Part shown: positions 52,109 to 60,778 of the stretch, one piece after another
Layout: every line of letters starts with the position of its first letter
How positions within the stretch are numbered: position 1 is the stretch's first letter
DNA from: Gammaproteobacteria bacterium UBA5109
GTDB lineage: Bacteria > Pseudomonadota > Gammaproteobacteria > Pseudomonadales > Pseudohongiellaceae
Assembly: GCA_002414385.1 (NCBI GenBank)
Contig: DHZH01000006.1
Span: 411,823-475,822, forward strand
DNA length: 64,000 bases
Direction: 5' to 3'
Notes under the pieces: model-generated
What the model saw: only the letters and a program-made list of their open reading frames with translations
The model's database searches: none
Told to the model about the DNA's origin: nothing
Position numbers and translations under genes: made by a program

Positions 52109-53185
52109 ATGGAAAAACTGAGTATGGCCATCTACCGGCGACGGCTTGCCGAAACAGCTGCTCGCTTGTTAATCGCCTTTATCGTTCTGGCGCTCATTAC
52201 CTGTCCATTTCTGGTTCCGCAAAACATACTGATCATTATTATTGGTGTTATTGCCCTGATTGGATCCATCATAGTCTGGTTTCTGATTCGAAATAAATTT
52301 GTCGCAGAACATGCCCCCCACCTGGTAATACTTGCGAGTTTTCTGAGTATCATGCCACTGGTTGTTCTCAGTGGAGGTGTGCACAGTCATTTTATTTTTT
52401 TATTCCCGGTATCTCCGATGATGACAGGCTTGCTAATTAATGCCCGGGCAGCACATATTGTTGCAGGCGTGCTGGTCATCGCAATTATTCTGTTAGCCTT
52501 GTTTAACGGCCTGCTGCCAAATCTGGAGATATTTGTTGATAATACTGATCAGACTCTCATCAGAGCATACTGGCTGATACTGGCAACTGTGATTACCAGT
52601 ATTTTTGTTTATTACTATGACCACCTGAGTAATCACTTCAATACCTATTTACGTGATCTGGCCTTTCATGATTCTTTAACTCAGATTCCAAATCGTCGCA
52701 GTATTCAGGAGGCACTTGAGCTGGCACAAACGGCTTCCTGGAGAAACAGATCCTGGCTGGCGGTCATGATGATAGATATTGATCATTTCAAACACGTGAA
52801 TGATAAATATGGGCATGCGCTGGGAGATAAATGCCTGGTAGAAGTTGCAAGCTGTTTGAAAAACAATGTCAGGCGTAATGAGGATATTGTGGCACGTTAC
52901 GGCGGTGAAGAATTTGTTGCCATGTTCCCGGGGGTCAAGCCCGAACGAATGGAGCAAATTGCTGAACATCTGCGCAGGGAAATAGAACAACTGGAAATTA
53001 AAAGCGATGAAGGGGAGTCAGTCAGGCTGACTGTGACAATCGGCTGTTCCTGTCGTCAAGGCAGTTCACGCATCCCGGCCATTGAAATACTGACCGAGGC
53101 TGACGAAGCCATGTATTTGGGTAAAGAGCAGGGTCGCAACAGGGTTGTGGTGGCAGATAATGGGGATGCAGGGAACGATACCTGA
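52109..53185 (+). CDS. Membrane diguanylate cyclase (GGDEF domain)
   Basis: The 358-residue product has about six hydrophobic segments in its first 170 residues, then a GGDEF domain with the DIDHFKHVND stretch and the active motif GGEEF (265-269), which is a functional variant. The RxxD inhibitory site (RNED, 256-259) is present, five residues before GGEEF. It should make cyclic di-GMP. The N-terminal membrane sensor is unclassified. Confidence 0.92.
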   Translation: MEKLSMAIYRRRLAETAARLLIAFIVLALITCPFLVPQNILIIIIGVIALIGSIIVWFLIRNKFVAEHAPHLVILASFLSIMPLVVLSGGVHSHFIFLFPVSPMMTGLLINARAAHIVAGVLVIAIILLALFNGLLPNLEIFVDNTDQTLIRAYWLILATVITSIFVYYYDHLSNHFNTYLRDLAFHDSLTQIPNRRSIQEALELAQTASWRNRSWLAVMMIDIDHFKHVNDKYGHALGDKCLVEVASCLKNNVRRNEDIVARYGGEEFVAMFPGVKPERMEQIAEHLRREIEQLEIKSDEGESVRLTVTIGCSCRQGSSRIPAIEILTEADEAMYLGKEQGRNRVVVADNGDAGNDT

Positions 53186-53191
53186 CAATGC

Positions 53192-54265
53192 TCAGGTCAG
53201 ACAGTTCGGGTCGAAGGCATAGTTACCATCCAGCCAGTCAATGATTTCTTTTGCCATTGGATGATTGGCATATACCTTGTAGCGATCTTTTAGTTTGGCT
53301 TTTGTCTCTGAGGTGATCCCACTAAGCCCCTGAGTCTGAAACAATCCTGCATCCTGCACTATGCATTCAGCCAATCCCGGCGGACAGAGAGCCTGGCAGG
53401 CCTGTGAAAGAAGATTATCGTTGGCAATTCCCTGGTATTGAGAACTCAAGGTAAACAGGGGTAGCTGGGACAGGTAAGCCTGATTCATCGGGTTTGCCAG
53501 ATGCCCGGCACTATATTTCTGCAGCACTTCATTTTGATCTGGAAAGGGTGCCAGATGCAGGAAATCAGTCATTCGCTCGGCATCATTTACCGGATAATTG
53601 TCCCAGATCAGGGGTAGGCGCTTCAGTTTTTCAGCAACTGACTGCAGATGCTCAACTGAATATAATGCTGAAAAAACCTCAGGGCCAGTCCAGAAAATAT
53701 CAATGGCAGGGTCCAGATATTTGCCGATATCCTCTAGATAGTTCTCAGGTTTGTCACCAAAATGTTCGACCAGTTTCGGATCGTCAGAATAATAAGTCGG
53801 ACAGAAAATAAAATTATCAGCCGTGCATTTTTCGGTGATGAATTCGGTAATTTCGACTTGCTGTCGTGCCAGTTCCGGGAAATTTCCCTGCATGTCATCG
53901 AACAGAATACACAGGACCGAAGGATTGAAGGAATTGATCTGTTCAAGTTTACCTGCAAGCAAGTCACGACTGGATGTATCAAAGTTCCGGTAAACTTCGA
54001 AGGGGCTGAGGCCGACGCCAAAATCAAGCTGCCGGGCATGATAATATTCAGCAAGCGAATTCAGTTTATCCAGCTTTTCCTGAGGAAAGGGCTCATGCCA
54101 TGCTTTGCGCAACAAAGCTTCTGCTTTCGGAGCATAGAGGTAGGTATTAAACCCATGTTGCACAAGGAAATCGGCATAATCATGCCTGGCCTGCCAGGAC
54201 CATTCGGTACCAAAGAAACCTTCTACGACTCCCAATCTGAATGGAGCCTCGTTACGTAATGACAT
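53192..54265 (-). CDS. GH84-like beta-N-acetylglucosaminidase domain protein
   Basis: The 357-residue product begins FRLGVVEGFFGTEWSWQARH, like the GVVEGFYG-type opening of the GH84 (O-GlcNAcase, hyaluronidase-like) fold. The paired acidic residues of LCILFDDMQGN resemble the catalytic Asp-Asp of the family. No signal peptide is visible, so it may be cytoplasmic. A good Shine-Dalgarno is not evident before ATG 54265. The convergent GGDEF gene ends six bases away. Substrate is unknown. Confidence 0.75.
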   Translation of the reverse strand: MSLRNEAPFRLGVVEGFFGTEWSWQARHDYADFLVQHGFNTYLYAPKAEALLRKAWHEPFPQEKLDKLNSLAEYYHARQLDFGVGLSPFEVYRNFDTSSRDLLAGKLEQINSFNPSVLCILFDDMQGNFPELARQQVEITEFITEKCTADNFIFCPTYYSDDPKLVEHFGDKPENYLEDIGKYLDPAIDIFWTGPEVFSALYSVEHLQSVAEKLKRLPLIWDNYPVNDAERMTDFLHLAPFPDQNEVLQKYSAGHLANPMNQAYLSQLPLFTLSSQYQGIANDNLLSQACQALCPPGLAECIVQDAGLFQTQGLSGITSETKAKLKDRYKVYANHPMAKEIIDWLDGNYAFDPNCLT

Positions 54266-54393
54266 ATTGCAAGCTAGTTGTGATACGAACCAGTGCCTAG
54301 TATACCTTTTTCGTTTTCACCGGGCTTGCAACGAAATGAAATTTGTCTTTATAAAAGTTAAAATCAAGCATTAATATTTAAACCGGAGAAATT

Positions 54394-55119
54394 ATGCGCC
54401 CACTATTACCAGCCCTTTATTCATTGACCCTGATGACTGTATGCATGCCCCTGATGGCTCAGGAACCTGAAGAAGAGAGGCCCTATGAAGGCAGTGTCGC
54501 GCTGGGTTATGTCGGCACAACCGGTAATACTGAAGTCACCACGCTAAATACGGAGCTGCTCCTTACTTATCATACAGACGACTGGACTCATAATTTTGAA
54601 CTTGAGACCCTGACATCCCGTGAAGATGGAGTGGGAAAGGCAGAGCGATATTATATTGCTGATAAATCGGATTACCGTTTGCTGGTACAAGACAGATATT
54701 TGTATGTACAGGGTAGTTACACGGATGACCGTTTCAGTGGTTTTAACTATCAGGCAATTGTATCCGGTGGATTGGGTCAGTATTTTATTGACAATGAAGC
54801 GCACAATCTTGAGGGCTTTGTTGGTCTGGGTTATCGACAGAATGATACCGATATAGATGGGGTACAGGGTGAAGTAGTTATTACCCTCGGTGAAGATTAC
54901 AACTGGCAGATCAGTGATACTTCACAGCTTAGCCAGGGTGTTACCTTTGAGATTGGTGATAAACGAACGATCACCACCTTCAATATAGCTCTGGAATCAG
55001 AAATTCTGGGTCAACTTTCCACCCGAATTGCATTCAGACTAAGGAATAATTCAGATGTCCCGGTGGGTAATGACAAAACAGATACCCTGACCAGTGTCAG
55101 TCTGGCGTATTCCTTCTAG
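54394..55119 (+). CDS. DUF481-family outer-membrane protein
   Basis: The 241-residue product has a signal peptide (to about LMAQ) and alternating beta-strand patterns such as GSVALGYVGTTGNTEVTTLN ending in VSLAYSF, a typical porin-like C-terminal phenylalanine. This matches DUF481 salt-induced outer-membrane proteins. GGAG precedes the ATG. The stop overlaps the end of pgi by four bases on the other strand. Confidence 0.85.
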   Translation: MRPLLPALYSLTLMTVCMPLMAQEPEEERPYEGSVALGYVGTTGNTEVTTLNTELLLTYHTDDWTHNFELETLTSREDGVGKAERYYIADKSDYRLLVQDRYLYVQGSYTDDRFSGFNYQAIVSGGLGQYFIDNEAHNLEGFVGLGYRQNDTDIDGVQGEVVITLGEDYNWQISDTSQLSQGVTFEIGDKRTITTFNIALESEILGQLSTRIAFRLRNNSDVPVGNDKTDTLTSVSLAYSF

Positions 55120-56750
55120 CTGAACTGTTTACAGAAATTAATCAGGCCATTGGTTGAAGCGTCAAAGTCCCCGCACTTGCCGCTTTTGCTGATGGCCTTG
55201 AACAGATCAAGGCTCAATACCTTACCCAATTCGACACCCCACTGATCAAAGGCATTGATGTCCAGCACAATACTTTGGGCAAATACCTTGTGTTCGTAGG
55301 CGGCAATCAGGGATCCCAGTGCTTTGGGCTTGAGTTCCTGTAGCAGAATTGTGCTGCTGGGCTTGTTACCTGAAATCACTTTATGCGGTGCCAGGGCAGC
55401 AGCCTCTTCCTTACTCATGCCCTGGGATAGCAGTTCCTGTTTGGCTTCATCAAATGATTTACCCTGCATCAGAGACTGACTCTGGGCAAAGCAGTTTGCC
55501 AGCAGGTGTTGATGCTGCCCGGTCTCACCGGCCAGACTGCGCGCGCAGGCAATGAAATCTGCCGGAACCAGGTGTGTACCCTGATGCAGCAGCTGATGAA
55601 ACGAATGCTGGCCATTGGTTCCCGCGCTACCCCAGACCAGAGAACCACTATCAAGTTCCAGCTTTGTTCCGTCGCGGTGGACGGACTTGCCGAGACTCTC
55701 CATTTCCAGCTGTTGCAAAAAAGCCGGCAAAAGCTGCAGGTTCTGCGCATAGGGCAGGATCACCTGGGTCTCGGCATGAAAAAAGTTGGCATACCAGATG
55801 CTCAGTAAAGCCATCAGGACCGGGATATTTTCTTTCAGCTCTGCATGCCTGAAATGTTCATCCATGCTGTGGGCGCCTGCCAGCAGCTCCCTGAAAGTCT
55901 CCATGCTGGTGCCCAATGCAATGGGAAGTCCGATAGCGGACCATAGGGAATACCGGCCACCGACCCAGTCCCACATGGGAAAGATATTGTCCGGACTGAT
56001 TCCAAACTCTGCAGCTTTTTCAATATTGGAAGATACCGCCACGAAGTGCCTGGGCAAATCAGTTTCACTGGCTCTGGATAATACCCAGCGTCTGGCAGCC
56101 TGGGCATTCTGGAGAGTCTCCAGAGTCGTAAAAGTTTTTGATGCCACAATAAACAGGGTGCTGGCCGGATCAAGATCTGCCAGGGTTTGTTGCAGATGGG
56201 CGGGATCAACATTGGAAACAAAGTGACAGCGAATAGCGCTGGCATGAAAAGGACTCAGGGCGGTATAAACCATGGCAGGTCCCAGGTCGGAACCGCCGAT
56301 GCCAATATTGACCACATCAGTGATTGCCTTGCCGGTGAAGCCAGTCCAATTGCCATTTTGAACCTGCTCAGTGAAAGTCTGCATTTTATCCAGCGTGGAC
56401 TGTACTGCCTGTTCGGCATCACTGCTGTTGCCGGGGCTGCGTAAAGCAGTATGCAGGACCGGGCGCTGTTCAGTGTTATTAATCTTCTCACCGCTGAACA
56501 TGGCTGCAATACTGCTCTGAATGTCACTTGCTTCGGCCAGGTCCAGCAACAAATCAAGCGTTTCGGTATTGATCAAATGTTTTGAATAATCAAAATACAG
56601 TTCTGCAGCCTGCAGACTGAAACGTTCAAAGCGCTGTGGATCTGAGACAAAAAAGTCGGCGATCTTTTGCTGGCTGATTTCTTTATGGTGGGCTTCAAGT
56701 GCCCGCCATGGAGGGCTTTGCTGGATTGGCCTGGAGTCCTGAGCGGGCAT
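55116..56750 (-). CDS. pgi: Glucose-6-phosphate isomerase
   Basis: Pgi interconverts glucose-6-phosphate and fructose-6-phosphate. The 544-residue product has the first signature (DNIFPMWDWVGGRYSLWSAI) and second (GSLIAAYEHKVFAQSIVLDI, then NAFDQWGVELGK). Length matches family. It starts 57 bases before the promoter of the tRNA-Thr region on the opposite strand. Confidence 0.97.
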   Translation of the reverse strand: MPAQDSRPIQQSPPWRALEAHHKEISQQKIADFFVSDPQRFERFSLQAAELYFDYSKHLINTETLDLLLDLAEASDIQSSIAAMFSGEKINNTEQRPVLHTALRSPGNSSDAEQAVQSTLDKMQTFTEQVQNGNWTGFTGKAITDVVNIGIGGSDLGPAMVYTALSPFHASAIRCHFVSNVDPAHLQQTLADLDPASTLFIVASKTFTTLETLQNAQAARRWVLSRASETDLPRHFVAVSSNIEKAAEFGISPDNIFPMWDWVGGRYSLWSAIGLPIALGTSMETFRELLAGAHSMDEHFRHAELKENIPVLMALLSIWYANFFHAETQVILPYAQNLQLLPAFLQQLEMESLGKSVHRDGTKLELDSGSLVWGSAGTNGQHSFHQLLHQGTHLVPADFIACARSLAGETGQHQHLLANCFAQSQSLMQGKSFDEAKQELLSQGMSKEEAAALAPHKVISGNKPSSTILLQELKPKALGSLIAAYEHKVFAQSIVLDINAFDQWGVELGKVLSLDLFKAISKSGKCGDFDASTNGLINFCKQFS

Positions 56751-56806
56751 GGTGAATCCTGAGAGAAAATACGATTGTCTTGGCTTTCCAATTCTACCCT
56801 AAAATA

Positions 56807-56835
56807 TTGAACAATAGAGTGGAGCTTGCTAGTAT
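56807..56835 (+). promoter_or_regulatory. Sigma-70 promoter of the tRNA-Thr region
   Basis: TTGAAC and TAGTAT are separated by 17 bases and followed by a GC-rich discriminator (TCGCCGCC), as in stringent stable-RNA promoters. It lies 33 bases before the first tRNA-Thr-like copy. Confidence 0.75.
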
Positions 56836-56868
56836 TCGCCGCCTTCTGTCATTTAAAATACAGTTTCA

Positions 56869-56960
56869 GCCGCTATAGCTCAGCCGCTTGTGTAAAGAGC
56901 AGAGCAACTGAGTTATAAACAGCAGGTCCCCCAGGGTTAAGAGGCGACTCTTGGTGGCGG
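56869..56960 (+). pseudogene. Degenerate tRNA-Thr-like copy 0
   Basis: It begins GCCGCTATAGCTCAGCCG exactly like the intact tRNA-Thr and ends CTCTTGGTGGCGG, but carries extra bases in the D loop and in the T arm, a disrupted anticodon stem-loop (AACTGAGTTATAAACAG), and lacks the CACCA end. It sits first behind the promoter and cannot fold as a normal tRNA. Confidence 0.75.
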
Positions 56961-56982
56961 AAAGGAAGGTCTCACAGTTTTA

Positions 56983-57060
<78 letters not shown>

Positions 57061-57065
57061 TACAT

Positions 57066-57096
57066 AAAGCCCGTTACGAAAGTGACGGGCTTTTTT
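57066..57096 (+). terminator. Terminator after tRNA-Thr
   Basis: GCCCGTTAC/GTGACGGGC with GAAA loop and T6 follows tRNA-Thr by five bases. Confidence 0.92.
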
Positions 57097-57100
57097 ATTA

Positions 57101-57202
57101 GCCACTCCAGCACAGCCGCACTACGTTAGGGGCAGAGCAACTGACTTGTAATCAGTAGGTCCCCCTCTCGCCAAAAAGCGGGGACTCTTGGTGGCGGCAC
57201 CA
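57101..57202 (+). ncRNA. tRNA-Thr-like segment, copy 2 (expanded D loop and T arm)
   Basis: The anticodon arm (AACTGACTTGTAATCAGT) and the 3' end CTCTTGGTGGCGGCACCA equal those of the intact tRNA-Thr. The D loop carries an extra stretch (CACTACGTTAGGGG) and the T arm is replaced by a longer hairpin with arms GTCCCC/GGGGAC. The acceptor stem has two mismatches. Whether it is expressed is unknown. Confidence 0.6.
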
Positions 57203-57207
57203 TACAT

Positions 57208-57238
57208 AAAGCCCGTTACGAAAGTGACGGGCTTTTTT
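57208..57238 (+). terminator. Second copy of the tRNA-Thr terminator
   Basis: Identical to the hairpin at 57066-57096, carried along by the 142-bp duplication. Confidence 0.92.
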
Positions 57239-57242
57239 ATTA

Positions 57243-57344
57243 GCCACTCCAGCTCAGCAGCACTACGTTAGGGGTAGAGCAACTGACTTGTAATCAGCAG
57301 GTCCCCCTCTCGCCAAAAAGCGGGGACTCTTGGTGGCGGCACCA
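57243..57344 (+). ncRNA. tRNA-Thr-like segment, copy 3 (expanded D loop and T arm)
   Basis: Nearly identical to copy 2, with the same D-loop and T-arm changes. Its D stem GCTC/GAGC is intact but one anticodon-stem pair is lost (TCAGC). It ends in CACCA and is followed by a different terminator. Confidence 0.6.
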
Positions 57345-57348
57345 TCTT

Positions 57349-57384
57349 AAAAACCCCGATTAGCGCAAGCGTCGGGGTTTTTTT
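57349..57384 (+). terminator. Terminator ending the tRNA-Thr array
   Basis: ACCCCGA/TCGGGGT arms with flanking A and T7 runs follow the last tRNA-Thr-like copy. A short remnant of D-arm-like sequence (CAGCTCAGCCGTAC) follows at about 57392. Confidence 0.88.
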
Positions 57385-57482
57385 ACCACTTCAGCTCAGC
57401 CGTACTTACTCAGCCTTCGGTTATGCTGCATTGAGCCACTAATGGTATGATTATCCAGATAACAATAAGAATTGAGGCTCCC

Positions 57483-58016
57483 ATGCAGAAAAGCATTCTT
57501 TCAGTATTCTCCCTTCTGGCACTATTTAATTTCCCCTTGGCGCAGGCTCAGGAAGTACCGACGCCGCCGGGACTGGTTTTTGCTTTCGAGGTGTTGGTTG
57601 AAGTTGCCGATCCTACCGTTGTCGGTGAATTGCCCAACGGTACCCGGCGTATCGTCGATATTCTCGGCGGTACCTTTGAGGGACCTGGCATTAGCGGACG
57701 AGTGGTTCCTGGAGGCGCCGACTGGCAAATTATTCGCGAGGATGGATTTACCGACATTGATGCGAGATATACCCTGGAAACTGATGACGGTGATCTTATC
57801 TATGTCTCGAATATTGGTATCAGGCATGCTCCACCGGAAGTCATCACGCGCCTGAATGCCGGTGAAGTGGTCGATCAATCACAAATTTATTTTCGGGCTG
57901 TGCCCAAATTCGAGACTGCGGCACCAGAACTGGAATGGCTGATGCGCTCTATTTTTGTTGCCAGCGGAGAACGATACCCGAATGGGGTGGTAATCCGATT
58001 CTGGCGTTTGCTCTGA
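57483..58016 (+). CDS. DUF3237-family exported protein
   Basis: The 177-residue product has a signal peptide (MQKSILSVFSLLALFNFPLA, cleavage after AQA) and then the DUF3237 pattern: FAFEVLVEVADPTVVGELPN, ILGGTFEGPGISGRVVPGGA DWQ, TDIDARYTLETDDG and a C-terminal FVASGERYPNGVVIRFWR. ATG 57483 has GAGG upstream; the frame is open from 57447. Function of the family is unknown; a signal peptide is an unusual addition as most are cytoplasmic. It follows the tRNA-Thr array. Confidence 0.8.
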   Translation: MQKSILSVFSLLALFNFPLAQAQEVPTPPGLVFAFEVLVEVADPTVVGELPNGTRRIVDILGGTFEGPGISGRVVPGGADWQIIREDGFTDIDARYTLETDDGDLIYVSNIGIRHAPPEVITRLNAGEVVDQSQIYFRAVPKFETAAPELEWLMRSIFVASGERYPNGVVIRFWRLL

Positions 58017-58165
58017 AATAATAAGCCAGTTTTCTGCTTCATATTACTATCCCATGTGACGATTCCAGGTTCATTTACTGGGTGAATATGGCTGATAGTA
58101 GATCACCATCATTGCTGACACATTTGCATATACAAAGTATATAAAATCCAATAAGTATAATGATT

Positions 58166-58402
58166 TTATGCACATAGCGAAATTTCGTAATAATAGTGTT
58201 TAAGAAGCTTAGTTAACTTGTAATATTTTAGCGGGCATTCCCTAAGCTTATGATTATTAATGATATTTTTATGGATGCTTGCCTTTGTCGATAATATTTT
58301 TTACTTAACTGACACTTGACAAAAAAACAATCGGCAAGTTTTGCACACTTTTATCCACAGCAAGCCATATTCAACTACAGCTTGTGGATAAGCCGTGAAT
58401 AA
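58166..58402. other. Cluster of DnaA-box-like sites in an AT-rich intergenic region
   Basis: Four sites match TTWTNCACA exactly: TTATGCACA (58166, +), TTTTGCACA (58339, +), TTATCCACA (58351, +) and TTATCCACA (58383-58391, minus strand). A fifth (58394-58402, minus strand, TTATTCACG) has one mismatch. Four of the five fall within 64 bases. The surrounding 460-base gap (58017-58476) has no gene and is very AT-rich, especially 58110-58320. It could be an origin, a DnaA titration site or a DnaA-controlled promoter; a TTGACA at 58316 sits 17 bases before the box at 58339. Confidence 0.6.
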
Positions 58403-58476
58403 GTGAGCTTTGAGGGTAAATCATATTCAAACAGGGAAAATACCGATATTCTCATGCCTGAATCAGGGAGGTAGGT

Positions 58477-58884
58477 GTGGAACAAAACCAGCATCAGCTT
58501 GAATTATGCGTTAGAGACTATGAATGTGACCTCCAGGGCGTGGTGAATAACGCCGTTTACCTGAATTATCTGGAACACGCTCGCCATGAATATCTCAGGC
58601 AAAAAGGGCTGGATTTTGCGGCACTGGCTTCTGAGGGGATCAACCTGATGGTAATCCGGGCCGAAATTGATTACCGGGGATCGTTGCGCAGTGGGGACAG
58701 CTTCATCGTTCAAAGCCGTTACGAGCAAAAATCCCGACTGAAATTCCTCTTCAAACAGGAAATTGTCAGGGAGGGTGAAAGCAAAGCCCTTTTGCGTGCC
58801 GAGATAACTGGTACCGCCGTGAATAAAGCCGGAAAGCCATTCCTGCCGCCGGAATTAGCCCTTTTACTGGACGAAAAAGAATAA
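58477..58884 (+). CDS. Acyl-CoA thioesterase, 4HBT (YbgC/FadM-like) family
   Basis: The 135-residue product has the hot-dog motif VRDYECDLQGVVNNAVYLNY then EHARHEYL, which covers the active-site Asp region of 4-hydroxybenzoyl-CoA thioesterase-like enzymes. It starts with GTG, with a strong AGGGAGG a few bases upstream. The substrate is unknown. It follows the DnaA-box region and precedes a VWA lipoprotein by 77 bases. Confidence 0.85.
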   Translation: MEQNQHQLELCVRDYECDLQGVVNNAVYLNYLEHARHEYLRQKGLDFAALASEGINLMVIRAEIDYRGSLRSGDSFIVQSRYEQKSRLKFLFKQEIVREGESKALLRAEITGTAVNKAGKPFLPPELALLLDEKE

Positions 58885-58961
58885 TACCCGCTTAACCCTT
58901 TTTACAAATCTTCACGTTTATAGCCCTGAGAACCAATTCATCAGAGCTATAGGAGCGTGAT

Positions 58962-60686
58962 ATGAAAAATCCAAGAGTAAAAGCCATATTGTCAGCAATG
59001 ATTGCCGGGATTGTATTGACGGCCTGTACAGGCGCCCGCAATGATACGAATCCTGATATTGCCACCACAGAAAATTCTCCGGTGACACCTGCGACGGACA
59101 GCACAGCAGTCCGGCAAAATTCGCAAAACCGGGTAGAAGAATTTGTCCTTGCCAGTGCTTTGGATATGGCCAATGAATCCATCGCAATGGGCTCATCTGC
59201 ATCCATGCAGGTGATGCGTGCTGAAGTGCGCCCGGGGATGCCGGCTCCACCAACATTCTGGCCAGAACAGGGGGCTGAAAATTACGCTGAATTCGATGAC
59301 AGTGGCATCAAGCGGGTCATCGAAAATGCCATATCGACATTCAGTATTGATGTGGATACCGGGTCCTACAGCAATGTCAGGCGCTTCCTCAATCAGGGCA
59401 GCTTACCTCCGGTTGATGCTGTCAGAGCCGAAGAAATGATCAATTATTTTGCCTATGACTATCCGCTTGTTGAGAGCTCAGTCCCTTTCAGTATCAATAC
59501 TGAAATCTCGCTCAGCCCCTGGAACACTAACCGTCATCTGTTGCATGTCGGCATCAGAGCGAATGAAGCGCTGGAATCGGAGGAACTGAACAGCAACCTG
59601 GTCTTTCTGGTTGATGTAAGCGGTTCGATGGCCAGCCCGGACAAGCTGGAACTGCTGAAAACCTCACTGAGAATGCTGACCCAGCAGTTAAGCGAGGAAG
59701 ACAGTGTGTCACTGGTAGTTTATGCCGGTGCATCGGGAGTGGTTCTGGAGCCGACTGCTGGAAATGAGTCCCGGATCATCAGTGCCGCCCTTGATCGACT
59801 GCAGGCGGGCGGCAGCACCAATGGCGAAGCCGGTATTGAGCTTGCCTATGCCATGGCTGAACAGGCTTTTATCGAGGGAGGAATCAATCGCGTGATTCTG
59901 GCAACTGACGGAGACTTCAATGTCGGGATGTCGAGCGTAGAAGCCATGCAGGAGCTGATTGAAGATAAACGTGAATCCGGCATCAGTCTGACAACCCTGG
60001 GTTTCGGCACCGGCAACTACAATGACCATATGATGGAGCAGCTGGCAGACAGAGGTAATGGCAACTATGCCTACATAGATAATCTTAATGAGGCAAGAAA
60101 GGTGCTGGTTGATGAGCTGCATGCCACCCTGCAGACGGTTGCCAAAGACGTAAAAATTCAGATTGAGTTCAATCCGGCGACCGTTGCCGAGTATCGTCTG
60201 ATTGGCTATGAAAACCGAGAGCTGGCCAGAGAGGATTTTAATAATGACCAGGTTGACGCCGGTGAAATTGGTGCCGGACATACAGTTACGGCGATTTATG
60301 AAATAGCCCTGGTAGGCAGTGATGGTTTGAGCATGGACGCCCTGCGTTATACTCAGGAAACAGGCAATGCTTCAGTAAATACTGAAGAGCTGGCTTTTTT
60401 GAAATTACGTTATAAAGAGCCGAATGCCGAACAGAGTATTTTACTGGAACAGCCCCTGATGCTGGCGGATATACAAAGTGATATCGCTGAAACATCGGAT
60501 AATTACCGCTTCTCAGCCGCCGTTGCCGGACTGGCACAACTGTTGCGGGATAGTAACCAGGCTGGTAATTATGATTATGATACAGTGCTGGGTCTGGCGC
60601 AGAGCGCCAGGGGCGATGATGAGTTTGGTTATCGTAGCGAGTTCATTCAGCTGGTCAGGAATGCCCAGGCGCTTTCATTAAATTAA
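58962..60686 (+). CDS. VWA domain lipoprotein (YfbK-like)
   Basis: The 574-residue product has a lipoprotein signal (LTAC, Cys22), a YfbK-type N-terminal region (FSIDVDTGSYSNVRRFLNQG and EEMINYFAYDYP), a von Willebrand A domain with an intact MIDAS DxSxS (DVSGS, Asp218-Ser220-Ser222), and a C-terminal DUF3520-like part. E. coli YfbK is of this type. It stands directly before a sigma factor gene. Its role is unknown. Confidence 0.88.
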   Translation: MKNPRVKAILSAMIAGIVLTACTGARNDTNPDIATTENSPVTPATDSTAVRQNSQNRVEEFVLASALDMANESIAMGSSASMQVMRAEVRPGMPAPPTFWPEQGAENYAEFDDSGIKRVIENAISTFSIDVDTGSYSNVRRFLNQGSLPPVDAVRAEEMINYFAYDYPLVESSVPFSINTEISLSPWNTNRHLLHVGIRANEALESEELNSNLVFLVDVSGSMASPDKLELLKTSLRMLTQQLSEEDSVSLVVYAGASGVVLEPTAGNESRIISAALDRLQAGGSTNGEAGIELAYAMAEQAFIEGGINRVILATDGDFNVGMSSVEAMQELIEDKRESGISLTTLGFGTGNYNDHMMEQLADRGNGNYAYIDNLNEARKVLVDELHATLQTVAKDVKIQIEFNPATVAEYRLIGYENRELAREDFNNDQVDAGEIGAGHTVTAIYEIALVGSDGLSMDALRYTQETGNASVNTEELAFLKLRYKEPNAEQSILLEQPLMLADIQSDIAETSDNYRFSAAVAGLAQLLRDSNQAGNYDYDTVLGLAQSARGDDEFGYRSEFIQLVRNAQALSLN

Positions 60687-60778
60687 CATAACTGTTGCGC
60701 CTGGCTATGATTGGTCTCTGCTCATGACGCTTTCTGGTTTTGTTAACAAGAGTTAAAACAAGAAATAGGAACAAGAAA

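Larger units (their letters stand above)
57061..57344 (+). repeat. Two tandem 142-bp units with tRNA-Thr-like segment and terminator
   Basis: Units 57061-57202 and 57203-57344 are identical except for about four substitutions. Each contains a terminator hairpin and then a tRNA-Thr-like segment ending in CACCA. The first unit follows the intact tRNA-Thr without a gap, so the array looks like repeated duplication of the tRNA 3' region. Confidence 0.92.

Noticed and set aside
57061..57344. Considered a CRISPR array
   Set aside because: Only two 142-bp units, the repeats are nearly identical over their whole length, and no unique spacers exist.
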